From Phallus indusiatus (lineage: Eukaryota; Basidiomycota; Agaricomycetes; Phallales; Phallaceae): DNA of 64,000 bases. The first letter of the stretch is position 1; the number at the start of each line of letters is the position of its first letter. Under the pieces are notes generated by a model, which saw nothing but the letters and a program-made list of their open reading frames with translations, was not told the DNA's origin and did not search any database. Location of the stretch: contig JAQFWX010000037.1 of NCBI GenBank assembly GCA_027605045.1, positions 62,001 through 126,000 on the forward strand, read 5' to 3'. Positions 55,601 through 64,000 of the stretch are shown here, piece after piece. The position numbers and the translations under genes were made by a program.

Positions 55601-56136
55601 TTGTATAGGCCTTAACTTTGATTATAGACTGGTCCGGATTAAAACCTCTGAAACTGGACAGACTATGGAATGGCTCTGTGCTCCAGTATCAGCTTTTTCG
55701 CAAGTCTTTTATGCAGATTTTGGTAAAGAGCCAGAAAATATACAAATCAACGAGACGCTCGAAGCCTTCTCTCATTTTGTGCATGAAACACATAATAATC
55801 AACTTGTTCATACATCATGGGCTTGTGAGTCGCTGGTTTTTATTGCACATCAACTTAAACTCAAGTCGTCTAGATATTAGAACAAGCGCTGACTGCGCAA
55901 GAATTATTGCAGCAATAACACACGAGTGAGTGAATTATTTATTTCTTAAGGCTGTATATTAATTATACTATTACAGTCAGCGTGAGATTTCACGTGAAGA
56001 TGAAGAAAGTATGGCTCCAACTGTTAGATATTTCCCACATAATTTCGAAGCAGCGGGTATATTATTTTGGGTGAAGAAACATCAGTGTTCCAAAATTTGT
56101 GCTGCTTTTAAATTTGCCGATCTTGTTCCTAAATAA
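52671..56136 (+). CDS. Alpha-kinase with N-terminal zinc ribbons and a second degenerate kinase-like domain
   Basis: Atypical (alpha-type) protein kinase carried by the transposon. ATG 52671 starts two zinc ribbons, CPSCGTSF..CGIC and CRQCGRLF..CGHC, each C-x2-C-x11-C-x2-C. A long linker follows, then VTCPIPYSTDKPWKEIV. The kinase domain has KIFAAKCFYDLG (ATP-site Lys), ELSRHVIATDLGKKFLQYA, FTFSESWIAIVKE (Glu), DAFAHFSLVH, LVLTDIQG (D-x-Q-G, split by an intron), LLTLFDLMMHT, SGLGDHGKKGIEEF and MQHKCNSLC (zinc site). A basic/acidic linker leads to a second unit: EAFSHFVHETHNNQLVHTS, then FEAAGILFWVKKHQCSKIC, which lacks the D-x-Q-G motif. TAA is at 56134-56136. About fourteen splice joins were followed and all stay open, so the gene looks intact. 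Substrates are unknown. Confidence 0.85.
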
Positions 56137-56189
56137 AGGAAGTTCATAGAATAGAATTACATACATGCAATATGATTTCTCTATGCCTA

Positions 56190-56325
56190 AAAAGTAGAGG
56201 TGCGCACCCATTTGCGGACAAAAAGTTTGTCACACATGAACAAGATTCGAACCAGGGGTCTGACAAAAATCACCACACATGACAAACACCACTCCATGCA
56301 TCCCACTAAACCACAAGATCTTATA
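56190..56325 (-). ncRNA. Possible Pol III unit (tRNA-derived, SINE-like)
   Basis: On the minus strand a perfect A-box match TGGTTTAGTGG is followed 49 nt later by the B box GGTTCGAATC. Downstream are GGTGCGCACC, able to form a stem, and a T5 run (about 56190-56194) that would serve as a Pol III terminator. There is no T-stem or acceptor stem around the B box, so this is not a tRNA gene; a tRNA-derived SINE or a short Pol III RNA fits better. Confidence 0.4.
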
Positions 56326-56507
56326 ATAACAGACGTTCATATTTTTACATATCCAGCTATAGATTTTCCGGCTCTAAAAAATAGTGAATCCAAGAATCGA
56401 CTTTTCACATTAGATATAAATTTCCCTTTTCACATAAGGTAAAATCGTCACCTATAAGTCCAACTGCTCTCAAATATTGACAATCCAACTGAACCAACAT
56501 TTATTTT

Positions 56508-56637
56508 TTTATTCAAACTGCTAAGTCTACAACGCTAAACGTAGACCCGGGCACTTCCGGGCATCGCAAATAACCGATCACAAAATCAAAAATAAAAAAT
56601 CATTGAAATTTTGACCTGGCGCGTTTGGGCCGCCGTA
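56508..56637 (-). repeat. Right terminal inverted repeat
   Basis: Reverse-complement partner of 49872-50003; read inward from 56637 it begins TACGGCGGCCCAAACGCGCC and keeps near-identity through GATGCCCGGAAGTGCCCGGG and TTTAGCGTTGTAGA. Confidence 0.88.
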
Positions 56638-56639
56638 TG

Positions 56640-57384
56640 ACAGGACTCGTTCATGCCGAATTGAATTTGGATGTACCTCAGAACATTTCGTCAGATTGGT
56701 TGTGACCCGGGTTTATTGTCTTCAGCACAGGAAGGTGCGCGCGCATTGGCGGCAGTGATCTACTTGAGGCAAACCGGTACTTCAAAAGCACAAAACACAT
56801 CAGGGGATCTGAATACCCGAACTGATGTATTTGAAATCCTAAGCCAAGAAACATCAGCCTCGAAACCCAATTATTTGAAGGAGATCAAATGGGAAGCCGT
56901 CTGGTACACACACGTCAGTGACACATGGAAACAAAAAATAAGAGTAACTTCAGCCAAAAATTGAGAAAGTGGTTGAACAGGACCGCTTGAGGGGCTGAAA
57001 GATACGCAGACAAAGAATCATAATAAAGACAAATCCTTAAGCTCGATAGACTTAGGGGAATCTGATTGTGCAATGGATTTCCATAAAATACCAATTTGGA
57101 CAGTTGTACAGTGTAAATGACCGCTCAATTAAAATATGCAGCGGTTTGGGACTTTAAACCTGACTTCTCAGCAGCCCGCCAGTGCCAGTTCCGTCGCTAA
57201 TTTACTTTGCAAGATATAAATCTTGAAACTAGATATAAGCCTGCGCTCAGGCTGTATCGTTTCGTTTTAAATGAGCCTAACTTAGTAACACATACGTCAT
57301 TTGAGATACCTTCCAGACTACATGCCATGCCAGCAGCAATGTATTTCGGGAAAGAGGGTCCGTCAATGCGTCAACGCGTCAACT
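56640..57384. other. Flank to the right of the transposon, no recognised gene
   Basis: About 745 bp between the transposon and the dehydrogenase remnant. The open stretch at 56671-56964 shows no family motifs. The missing 5' half of the dehydrogenase might have been here, but nothing supports that. Confidence 0.4.
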
Positions 57385-58013
57385 TTCAAGGGTATTGTAG
57401 TTACCAACCACGCAGGACGACAGGTTGATGGAGCGGTAGAATCACTTGAGGTTCTTTCTGAGATTGTGGACTCGGTTCGTGAACGGGAAAAAATGATTAC
57501 TGCTCGGAGATGAATATCGTTGTGATCCGAGACGGGCTACACAAGGAAAGTCCCGAAACGCGCAATATTACCGAGTCACGTTACACAACGCGTGGCTTCA
57601 TTGTTTCAGAAGATGTATATATACGAAACATTATTATCTACAATAAACAAGGGATTTTCTCTCCATTTTTCCCTCTCTTTTCATACGCACAGTTCCCGTA
57701 TCTTACCTGCCACTCTCTTCAATATGACCATTTTGTTTGATTCGGGGATGTGTACCGGGTCGGACATTATCAAGGCTATTTTACTTGGTGCTGATGCCGT
57801 ACTCGTTGGCAGGTCCGTGTCATAATGGATTAATAACCATTATTTGTTCTTCGCATTGATTCATTGAAGTTGGTTGATAGGTTATATATTTGGGGGTTAG
57901 CGCATGAAGGGGAATCAGGGTGTAGACATGTTGTGAAAAATCTTCTCGCTGATTTGGATATCACTTGTACAGTTGCCGGTATCCGAAATCTTGAAGAGAT
58001 CAAAGGTAAGCGT
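57385..58013 (+). pseudogene. Remnant of FMN-dependent 2-hydroxy-acid dehydrogenase (C-terminal half)
   Basis: Three pieces match the C-terminal TIM-barrel part of FMN-dependent 2-hydroxy-acid dehydrogenases (L-lactate dehydrogenase/glycolate oxidase class): FKGIVVTNHAGRQVDGAVES with LEVLSEIVDSV (57385-57480), ILFDSGMCTGSDIIKAILLG with ADAVLVGRS (57733-57822), and YIWGLAHEGESG with NLLADLDITCTVAG and IRNLEEIKG (57882-58005). The N-H-x-G-R-Q active-site loop and the FMN phosphate loop are kept. The first and second pieces are split by about 230 bp containing stops and no evident donor, and the N-terminal half (including the Tyr-x-x-x-Ala/His start) is not found. An intact gene with unusual introns is possible but less likely. 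Confidence 0.55.
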
Positions 58014-58562
58014 GGTTTGTTGAGGTACGTTTGATGGAGTTGTAACGTTGAGGCGTGTTGTTGACATCATTTCGCAGGTACAATCCTAATGATGCTGCGC
58101 GTTTGTAAACTGTGTGTTCACCTTAATATAGTACGGCTATCAAAATCATTCAGTCGACTTTTGACTTTCCATTGCTATTGTTACGTAGATACAACAGAGC
58201 TGAGTTCAAAGGCTTCTTTACAATGTAAATGTTGATGAACCACATGGAAGGCTTGGTGCCAATTGAATAAGGCGGAGCCCACAAGCCCAAAGTGCCTAAA
58301 GTCGGAAAATACAAAAATTCTACGACTTCATTGAGTGCAGATGAATGCGAGTGATACTAGGACAATTTGAATAACATCTTAACCATTGAGCATGCGATGG
58401 TCGAAGGGGGCAATCCGGATATTTCATTCGACGTCGGCTCGGTTCGCATGCATATAAGGCCTCTTAGAGATCTGTCTGGCCCATACTTGTTTCTACAGCC
58501 CGGCCTATCGACTTAAACTGTCCTTTCCTGTCGTACTTTTGCATCCAACTACCTCCTTGAAA
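58014..58562. other. Upstream region of DUF6533 copy 7
   Basis: No gene recognised. ATATAAGG at 58452-58459, about 105 bp before the ATG at 58563, may be a TATA box. Confidence 0.4.
58452..58459 (+). promoter_or_regulatory. Possible TATA box, DUF6533 copy 7
   Basis: ATATAAGG, followed by a C/T-rich stretch before the ATG at 58563. Confidence 0.35.
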
Positions 58563-60437
58563 ATGAACAATAGTACCGCTAATTTTACATCTGCCACTGT
58601 CTCTGCAGATCTGATCCATGAGATATATGTAATGTGTGTCTCAACCTTGAATATTCAACGTTGCTCTGTTCATGTCAAGATTTTAGATATGTCAGAACAC
58701 TTTTCGATTTTAGCGTGTTAGGTATGTCATCCGGTATCTAAAAATTTAAAGACTCTATGATCAATTCACGATCTTTCAAGCACTCCTTTCCTATACCACC
58801 ACACTGGCTATACCGCAGGAAATGGAATATATGTGGTCCCGCAAATATATCAGTATTACAAGCGTGCTTTATGCATTTACAAGATATGGAACCTTAATTA
58901 TTCAAGCAATTAACCTCTGGTTGGATTTTCCGCCATCGGTGAGCCGAACAATTCTTTAAAAGGTTACAAATACAGTGTTAAATTTTTTTGAAGCCTGGAA
59001 GGTGAGATATAATTCTGATATAATTTCTGAATTTATGAAACGGTGTCAAAGCCTGTGCAATATTTTGACCGATGTACAAGAGGCTGTATATGATTTGACG
59101 TATATTGGTGTCCAAGGTTAGTGGTACATCATTTGGAAATGCTTCTATGAACATCTCTTTTAGGCTTATTGATCTCTCGAGCGTACTCACTATGTCAAGG
59201 GAATAAGATTATAGCTGGAGCTTTAGTCTTCATATTTTTGGCGGGACTCATTTTCAATATTTATCGTAAAGTTTCTGAGCAATGGGAACACGATAATCTT
59301 CTAAATGACCATTTAGTTAATTTTGTGGATCCCGGCTGTCCTTCAAAGTCCGTGATATATTTTCAAGCTATGTTGAATAATATTCAATCATTTCCAATGA
59401 ACACTGATCCTTTTTTTCTAGTGTCACCAGTGCTGGTGAGTCTTGATTTATTTAAACAGGCTAACACATTTTACTTTCATGAAACTTCTAAGATTACACA
59501 CAAATCTTGGCCACTGATATCTGTGTTTGTTTAGCTGATTTGCTTGCCTTCTGCGTTTGCATTTGGAAGGTTTGGGGTACCTGGAAGTTAAAGCGTCAGA
59601 CTGGCATCCGAGGTTACAATGATCTTGTTTCGGTGTTAATTAGACAAAGTAAGTTTAAACCACGCTTTGAGCAATTTTATTGAGACGAGGAGTTATAGCT
59701 GTATCAAGATTTGGGTGAGCATTTGCCGTTCGAGGTCTATAGCTTAGTACACCATTTCTCAATACGGCCTCCGAAAAGCTTTGTGATTACTTTTACAATC
59801 ACTGGTACAATCCTTACCGAAACGGTAATCTCGTACCTCATAGTTCTTGTATTGATCTCACTTTTCCTCTGCAGTTTGTAAGCATTCTCCCGCAAATTAT
59901 GGCTCTAGATCAGTGATCTGGGTTTGCAACTTCGGCAATCCTGGATGACTTGGCGCGGTCTGGGAGTCTCAGCTGAAACTCCCAGACCGCGTCAAGTCAT
60001 CCAGGATTGCCGAAGTTGCAAACCCAGATCACTGATCTAGTAGTAGTGTATGTGTTTCTGAACCCAATTATTTTTATGGCTACTTCAGGCTCCAATCTTG
60101 ACATTATCACCGATATTTTTCTTCCTCCAATTACAACATAGGTATTTTCCATTCTCATTCTCATTCAGATGTCGATTTATCCCTCTCCAGTTTTTCGGCC
60201 ATGTTACTTGCTGATTTTGCTTTGGATCTTCGTCGACAAAATTCCCCAGCAATTCGTTCCGCAAACATAGCATTACCGACTATCCAAATTACAAGCGTAA
60301 TGAGCTATATACATCAATCTATTCTCGTGGAAATGGGTGATCATGAAGATGATCAAGCGAGGGAGGGAGACGGTGATGACGATCCACCGGCTGACCCGGG
60401 ATCTCAGGATGTCGATCTTCAAAGCGAGTCAACTTAG
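58563..60437 (+). CDS. Diverged DUF6533-type membrane protein, copy 7
   Basis: ATG 58563 starts MNNSTANFTSATVSADLIHE. A later exon joins YVRTLFDFSVL to ALLSYTTTLAIPQEMEYMW, then SRKYISITSVLYAFTRYGTL, the DUF6533 pattern (acidic residue before Y-[IM]-W, then [RK]-x2-S-x3-V-L). Following exons give a C-x3-L-x3-Q-x2-V region near 59045-59120, GLLISRAYSLCQGNK with IIAGALVFIFLAGLIFNIYR (59162-59275), and LADLLAFCVCIWKVWGTWK. The last exon encodes LLADFALDLRRQNSP and an acidic tail ending at TAG 60435-60437. It lacks the HGDPGHATG motif and the micro-exon plan of copies 1-6, so it is from another branch. The part from 59650 to 60060 is hard to join and holds a large hairpin; the gene may be disrupted. 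Confidence 0.6.
59905..60040. repeat. Near-perfect 63-bp-arm hairpin inside DUF6533 copy 7
   Basis: Left arm 59905-59967 (CTAGATCAGTGATCTGGG...) and right arm 59978-60040 are reverse complements at 62 of 63 positions; the loop is 10 nt (CTCAGCTGAA). The single mismatch would be a G-U pair in plus-strand RNA. The outermost CTAG could hide a TA target duplication around GATCAG/CTGATC ends. Confidence 0.9.
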
Positions 60438-62962
60438 AAACACGGTGTTCAGCTCTAGCCTAGAAGAATGAGTGACGAAAAATTCGTCAAGGATCTGGCA
60501 GACCATTCGTTAATCTTTTGTGATAAAAAATTCTATTTATGCCTTCGGGAATGAGGAGCGTGATTTGATGTTGTCTCGGATGACGTAGCGAGTTGAATGG
60601 ACCCGACGGGGGTGACGGACTGTGCTGGACGCTGTCTTTCATGGTACATTTCGTGCTTACCATTAATCAGCTGTTTAAGTTTTCCGAGTCCATCCACCCG
60701 GCATCAAGCCTAAGATATTCATTCAATCCATTTGAACCAAAAAAATGTCTGGGAGACAAATTTTAAAGAGTTTTTCGGGGGGGGGGATATGTAGTGGAGT
60801 CTTGGCATGGATTGTCTGGACGCGTGGAAAACCGACATTGAACGTTGAACGTTGAAACCTAAACCCAGCTCTGAACCAGTTATTCTGAGCTGGAGTTCGA
60901 AAAACGTGATGCGCTATATACTTGGATTTATTCTTGGGGAGTGGTGAAAATACCCGTACCAGGGAAGATCTCGGCGATAATGATTCCTTTGAGATTAACA
61001 TCGGATGTCGAATGCTCTGCTAGAATTCACGCGAATCAGGTACGAGATCGCGTTCAATTTTGACAAAATCGCTAGTAGCAAGAAACTGACAACATTCCGT
61101 TAGCCAATTTGTAAAAGAAATAACGTTTTCTTGCTAGTAGACGGGGGCATTCAATGACTAGAAATGACGGTGTATGTAAAAATAGCTTCAAAAATTACTT
61201 TTGGAATGACAGCGACAGAAAGACCATTCAGAAATATGGTTCCAGTTCACACAAATGGACTTGTAGACATGGCAGCGCTGTCATCACGGTAAACTCGGCT
61301 CTGACGAAGTCTATCGGATTCTCGGATATAGTTTGAATGCTGTTGCGCGCAATGATATTGATGTAGATTTGATTAGTACGAAAAACGTGTTCCTATGACT
61401 CCAAGACTGAACGTACTGAACGATGTGAGCTACTTATTGGAAGCCTGTTGCTGAAATTGAATTTAAATTTTGACTTTGAGAGTCCTGGCGGCATTTGCCT
61501 TCTTTAAAGTGAAATTTGAGCACAAGTTAGTAGATCGTTCTTATCTTAATTCTTCTAATGTTTACACTTTTAGAGAGAAGGACGCAAGTTTGGTGCACAA
61601 TTTGACGGCTGTCGCAGTGGTATCTGTCGAGTAGAGTACTATTAATAATGTTCTAAGTTATCGGACAAAAAAACGATCGGGATTGTACGAAAATGAAGAG
61701 AATAAAATACATCATAAAGAAACAAATTTGACCAAGTTATCTCCAATATTTTGACGCTCAATCCAAAACATTGACAACCAGGTTAAACCGGGACGCGGGA
61801 CGTATTTAGTACTACTCCAAAAGGTATGTACATGATCTCAGAACGGACACCACCGGTTCCTGAGAAATTCGACAATATAATGTAGAAGTCGTCTTGATGC
61901 ATATAATCAATTTCGAAGAACATTCCGGACCTTTAGAAGTGTAATTCAACCATTGTCAATGAAACAGCAGCTAGCTTACGACCAAGGTCCACGAAGGTCA
62001 ATGACAATCGCATTCATTTAGGACTTGAAACGAGTTTTCATCGGGCTAGTACAATGTTTAAGGAGGCCGGCAAATAGGGTGTTCTGCAGAAAGAAAAAGA
62101 CTGAGAACGCCGGGACAACCGTCGACAAAAGAAGAAGGCCGGGCACCCGTGAATTAGCCTCCCTGAAACATCGTCAGCCGGGTGAAATTGAATACATACC
62201 ACACTCAACATACAGATATAGAAATTTTGGACGCATAATAACTCTGATCCGATTCACGCCACAAATTCTATAACAGTGAGCATCCGGGGCCTTCTGAAAT
62301 TTCATCTAAAAAATTGCGTTTCATCCTCGAAATATAACACTCAGCTGTTTGAACGTTCGGCTTCTGTGAAAATAATAAATTAATATAATACAATACAAAT
62401 GAGAGCTCGAGTCCACCGCGACGCCAATTCACGCCACACCGACATCCGACATGATGCAACAAGCACTCATGTCCATATGCGTGCCATATAAACGAATTAA
62501 AGTGACGCCAGAAAATCTCTGATCTCAATCACGACGGCTCGGAAAAACTTTTTTTTAGAAGAGAGCTAGAGCTGGTTGGTTGGGCCTCAAGGAAGCTGCC
62601 TGTGTGCCCTAATTTCATTTTCTTTCACACTGCCAGTTTCATTACCGGGTTTTCAAGGGTCATCATAAGTTCATAAATCTTGGAGTGCATGTCGGCGTCG
62701 AAGTGCCGTTGATGCATTCTACTTTAGGCATGATTCAACGGATGACATATTATTTGACTTTCAACGTAGATGTAAGAAAGTGATACCATATGCGTAAAAA
62801 TTTCACTTTAATGGGTCCGTATCACACAATTCTTATAATCTTTGTCGTGAACAAAAAAAATATACTTTGATCAGAGGAAGAAAAAACAAAAACAGGAAGC
62901 TTATATTACGTTCTTATAAAAACAGATAAATAACCCACGTTTTTCCTAACTGACAGCCGGTG
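60438..62962. other. 2.5 kb without a recognised gene
   Basis: No family motif found. Features seen: a G10 run near 60776-60787, two copies of AACGTTGA (about 60839-60854), and a short imperfect inverted pair CTAGTAGCAAGAAA / TTTTCTTGCTAGTAG (61072-61085 and 61126-61140). Open stretches near 61154-61336 and 62025-62273 are not supported as genes. Confidence 0.4.
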
Positions 62963-64000
62963 TTAAACCCGCCATCTTCCTCTTTTTTTGGCTAACATCA
63001 TACGTGAAATAACCAAGAGAACAGAGCCAACTAAAACGAGAACCTGTTTTTAAAAAAAAGTTTAATTAATCAACCCAGAAATCTTGCCTAATTGAGCAGA
63101 TGAATGCCTGTAAACTTACTCCACTTAGTATGATCGGACGGTGCCAGGCGTAACGTGGTGCATCAAGGAGTGCACCCATCAAAGGATTGCCAATTAAGAG
63201 TGCAAAGCTCTCAAAAAACATCACAAATCCGCAACGTATCCTATACGGGCAATCATTAAATTGGGCGAGGACATGCATCTGCATTCGGCACGTACCCTAC
63301 TTCACTGACATCGTCAGCAAAGGATGTTACGCCTGCTAGAGTCAGAGCTAAAACTACAAAAAAAAACAGTTATCTGTTTGAACAACCCGGAAACATACGT
63401 AGCCGCAGAGAGTACTCACTTGCACCGGAAACGAATCCGTACAGAATTGCAAAAGTCACTAGACCTTTTACAGTCCCGGCGGCGAACATTGCAAACATCA
63501 AGAAACCGCAACATATTCCTGTGGGACCGACGACTAATCGGGTATTAATGATAAAATCTGGTTTTCTCAAGAGAAGAGAAGGCTTCTTACTGTTCATGGG
63601 TCCATAGAAATCAGCAATAAAGTTCGGTATGATTCGACCCACCAAAGAGGATGCGTTTAAAATTGTAATCTTTTCTCACTCGGTTAGACTAGTGTTGCGA
63701 GATAAAGCATATGGAACCAGATCGCCTACTGAATAAAACGCCAAATTCGCCTCTATCCCGTGAATGACAGCGAAGAGTTGCAAGTAGAAAACTAAAGGCA
63801 CATAAAACGGGGGCGATCTAGAGCATATGGCGCGGAAACTGACATGGAAAGAACAAGCCCCAATAGACAAGCGTGAAACTTAGAAATTAAAATGAATTAA
63901 TGTCCGAAATATGGGAGAGAAAAAAGAAGCAAGTGATGACATACCCTGCAACCGTGAGCATATACGGAGGATCGGTAAAGAGCTTTTTGAGTAATCTAAG
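62963..64000 (-). CDS. MFS permease, monocarboxylate-transporter type (5' end outside window)
   Basis: Second member of the MCT-like MFS family in this window; only the C-terminal half is present. Reading down the minus strand: LQLFAVIHGIEANLAFYSVG, VGRIIPNFIADFYGPMNSK (the loop after helix 7-8 of the family), FLMFAMFAAGTVKGLVTFAI with LYGFVSGA, RCGFVMFFESFALLIGNPLM, GALLDAPRYAWHRPIILSG, and the last exon VLVLVGSVLLVISRMMLAKK with RGRWRV and TAA at 62963-62965. The C-terminus keeps the family pattern K-x-G-x-W-[RK]-V, which the paralogue at 47.9 kb reaches only through a frameshift. All joins seen are open. Confidence 0.75.

Larger units (their letters stand above)
49872..56637. mobile_element. 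6.77-kb DNA transposon with DDE transposase and alpha-kinase cargo
   Basis: Both ends begin TACGGCGGCCCAAACGCGCC and run inward for about 130 bp as inverted repeats. Between them are a minus-strand integrase-type DDE transposase gene (50091-51861) and a plus-strand alpha-kinase gene (52671-56136), divergent around a degenerate repeat array. The flanks read TG|TACGG and CCGTA|TG, so a 2-bp TG duplication is possible; a TA duplication inside the repeat ends fits equally well and the two cannot be told apart. Structure, length and a host-like intron-rich cargo gene fit a class II (cut-and-paste) element. The repeats differ at only a few positions, so the insertion is fairly young. Confidence 0.82.

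Noticed and set aside
56200..56330. A true tRNA gene on the minus strand
   Set aside because: A and B boxes are present, but no T stem, anticodon arm or acceptor stem can be folded, so only a SINE-like or Pol III unit is proposed.
49872..56637. LTR retrotransposon
   Set aside because: The terminal repeats are inverted, not direct, and no reverse transcriptase, gag or primer-binding site is seen.
60776..60855. G10 run and AACGTTGA repeats as a special element
   Set aside because: Simple low-complexity sequence without further structure.

Overview
The window looks like nuclear DNA of a mushroom-forming basidiomycete (Agaricomycotina). Genes are split by many short (about 50-70 nt) GT-AG introns, intergenic gaps are small in the conserved part, and several families seen here (DUF6533 and DUF6534 membrane proteins, HNH_2-type nucleases, alpha-kinases, STE14-like methyltransferases) are typical of, or expanded in, that group. 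All calls come from reading the DNA by eye; exon ends are given only where a join could be followed.

Layout. (1) 1-28 kb is an accessory region built around a tandem family: six same-strand DUF6533-type multi-pass membrane protein genes (one cut by the window edge). Between them lie a DUF6534-type membrane gene on the minus strand, a broken HNH nuclease gene, a proline-rich orphan gene with a broken second copy, and two foldback repeats. The five complete DUF6533 copies share one exon plan, including 17-, 11- and 23-nt micro-exons. (2) 28.5-47.5 kb is a compact conserved block: D-2-hydroxyglutarate dehydrogenase (-), a CofD/YNL011C-like protein (+), a SUV39/DIM-5-like SET histone methyltransferase (-), a mitochondrial carrier (+), a bHLH transcription factor (-), the TFIIIB subunit BRF1 (+), about 3 kb with no recognised gene, and an isoprenylcysteine methyltransferase-like protein (+). 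(3) 47.9-64 kb is again accessory: two related MFS monocarboxylate-type permeases (-; the second cut by the window end), a remnant of an FMN-dependent 2-hydroxy-acid dehydrogenase, and a seventh, diverged DUF6533 gene that holds a near-perfect 63-bp-arm hairpin.

The most unusual object is a 6.77-kb element at 49,872-56,637. It has about 130-bp, highly similar terminal inverted repeats. On the minus strand it carries an integrase-type DDE transposase whose D, D and E motifs are visible. On the plus strand it carries an apparently intact, intron-rich gene for a protein with two N-terminal zinc ribbons, a complete alpha-kinase domain and a second, degenerate alpha-kinase-like domain. The two genes diverge from a degenerate tandem-repeat array, and a Pol III-type (A box + B box) unit lies beside the right terminus. 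The element sits one base upstream of the start codon of an MFS gene. A DNA transposon with an intact alpha-kinase as cargo is the best candidate here for an undescribed system.
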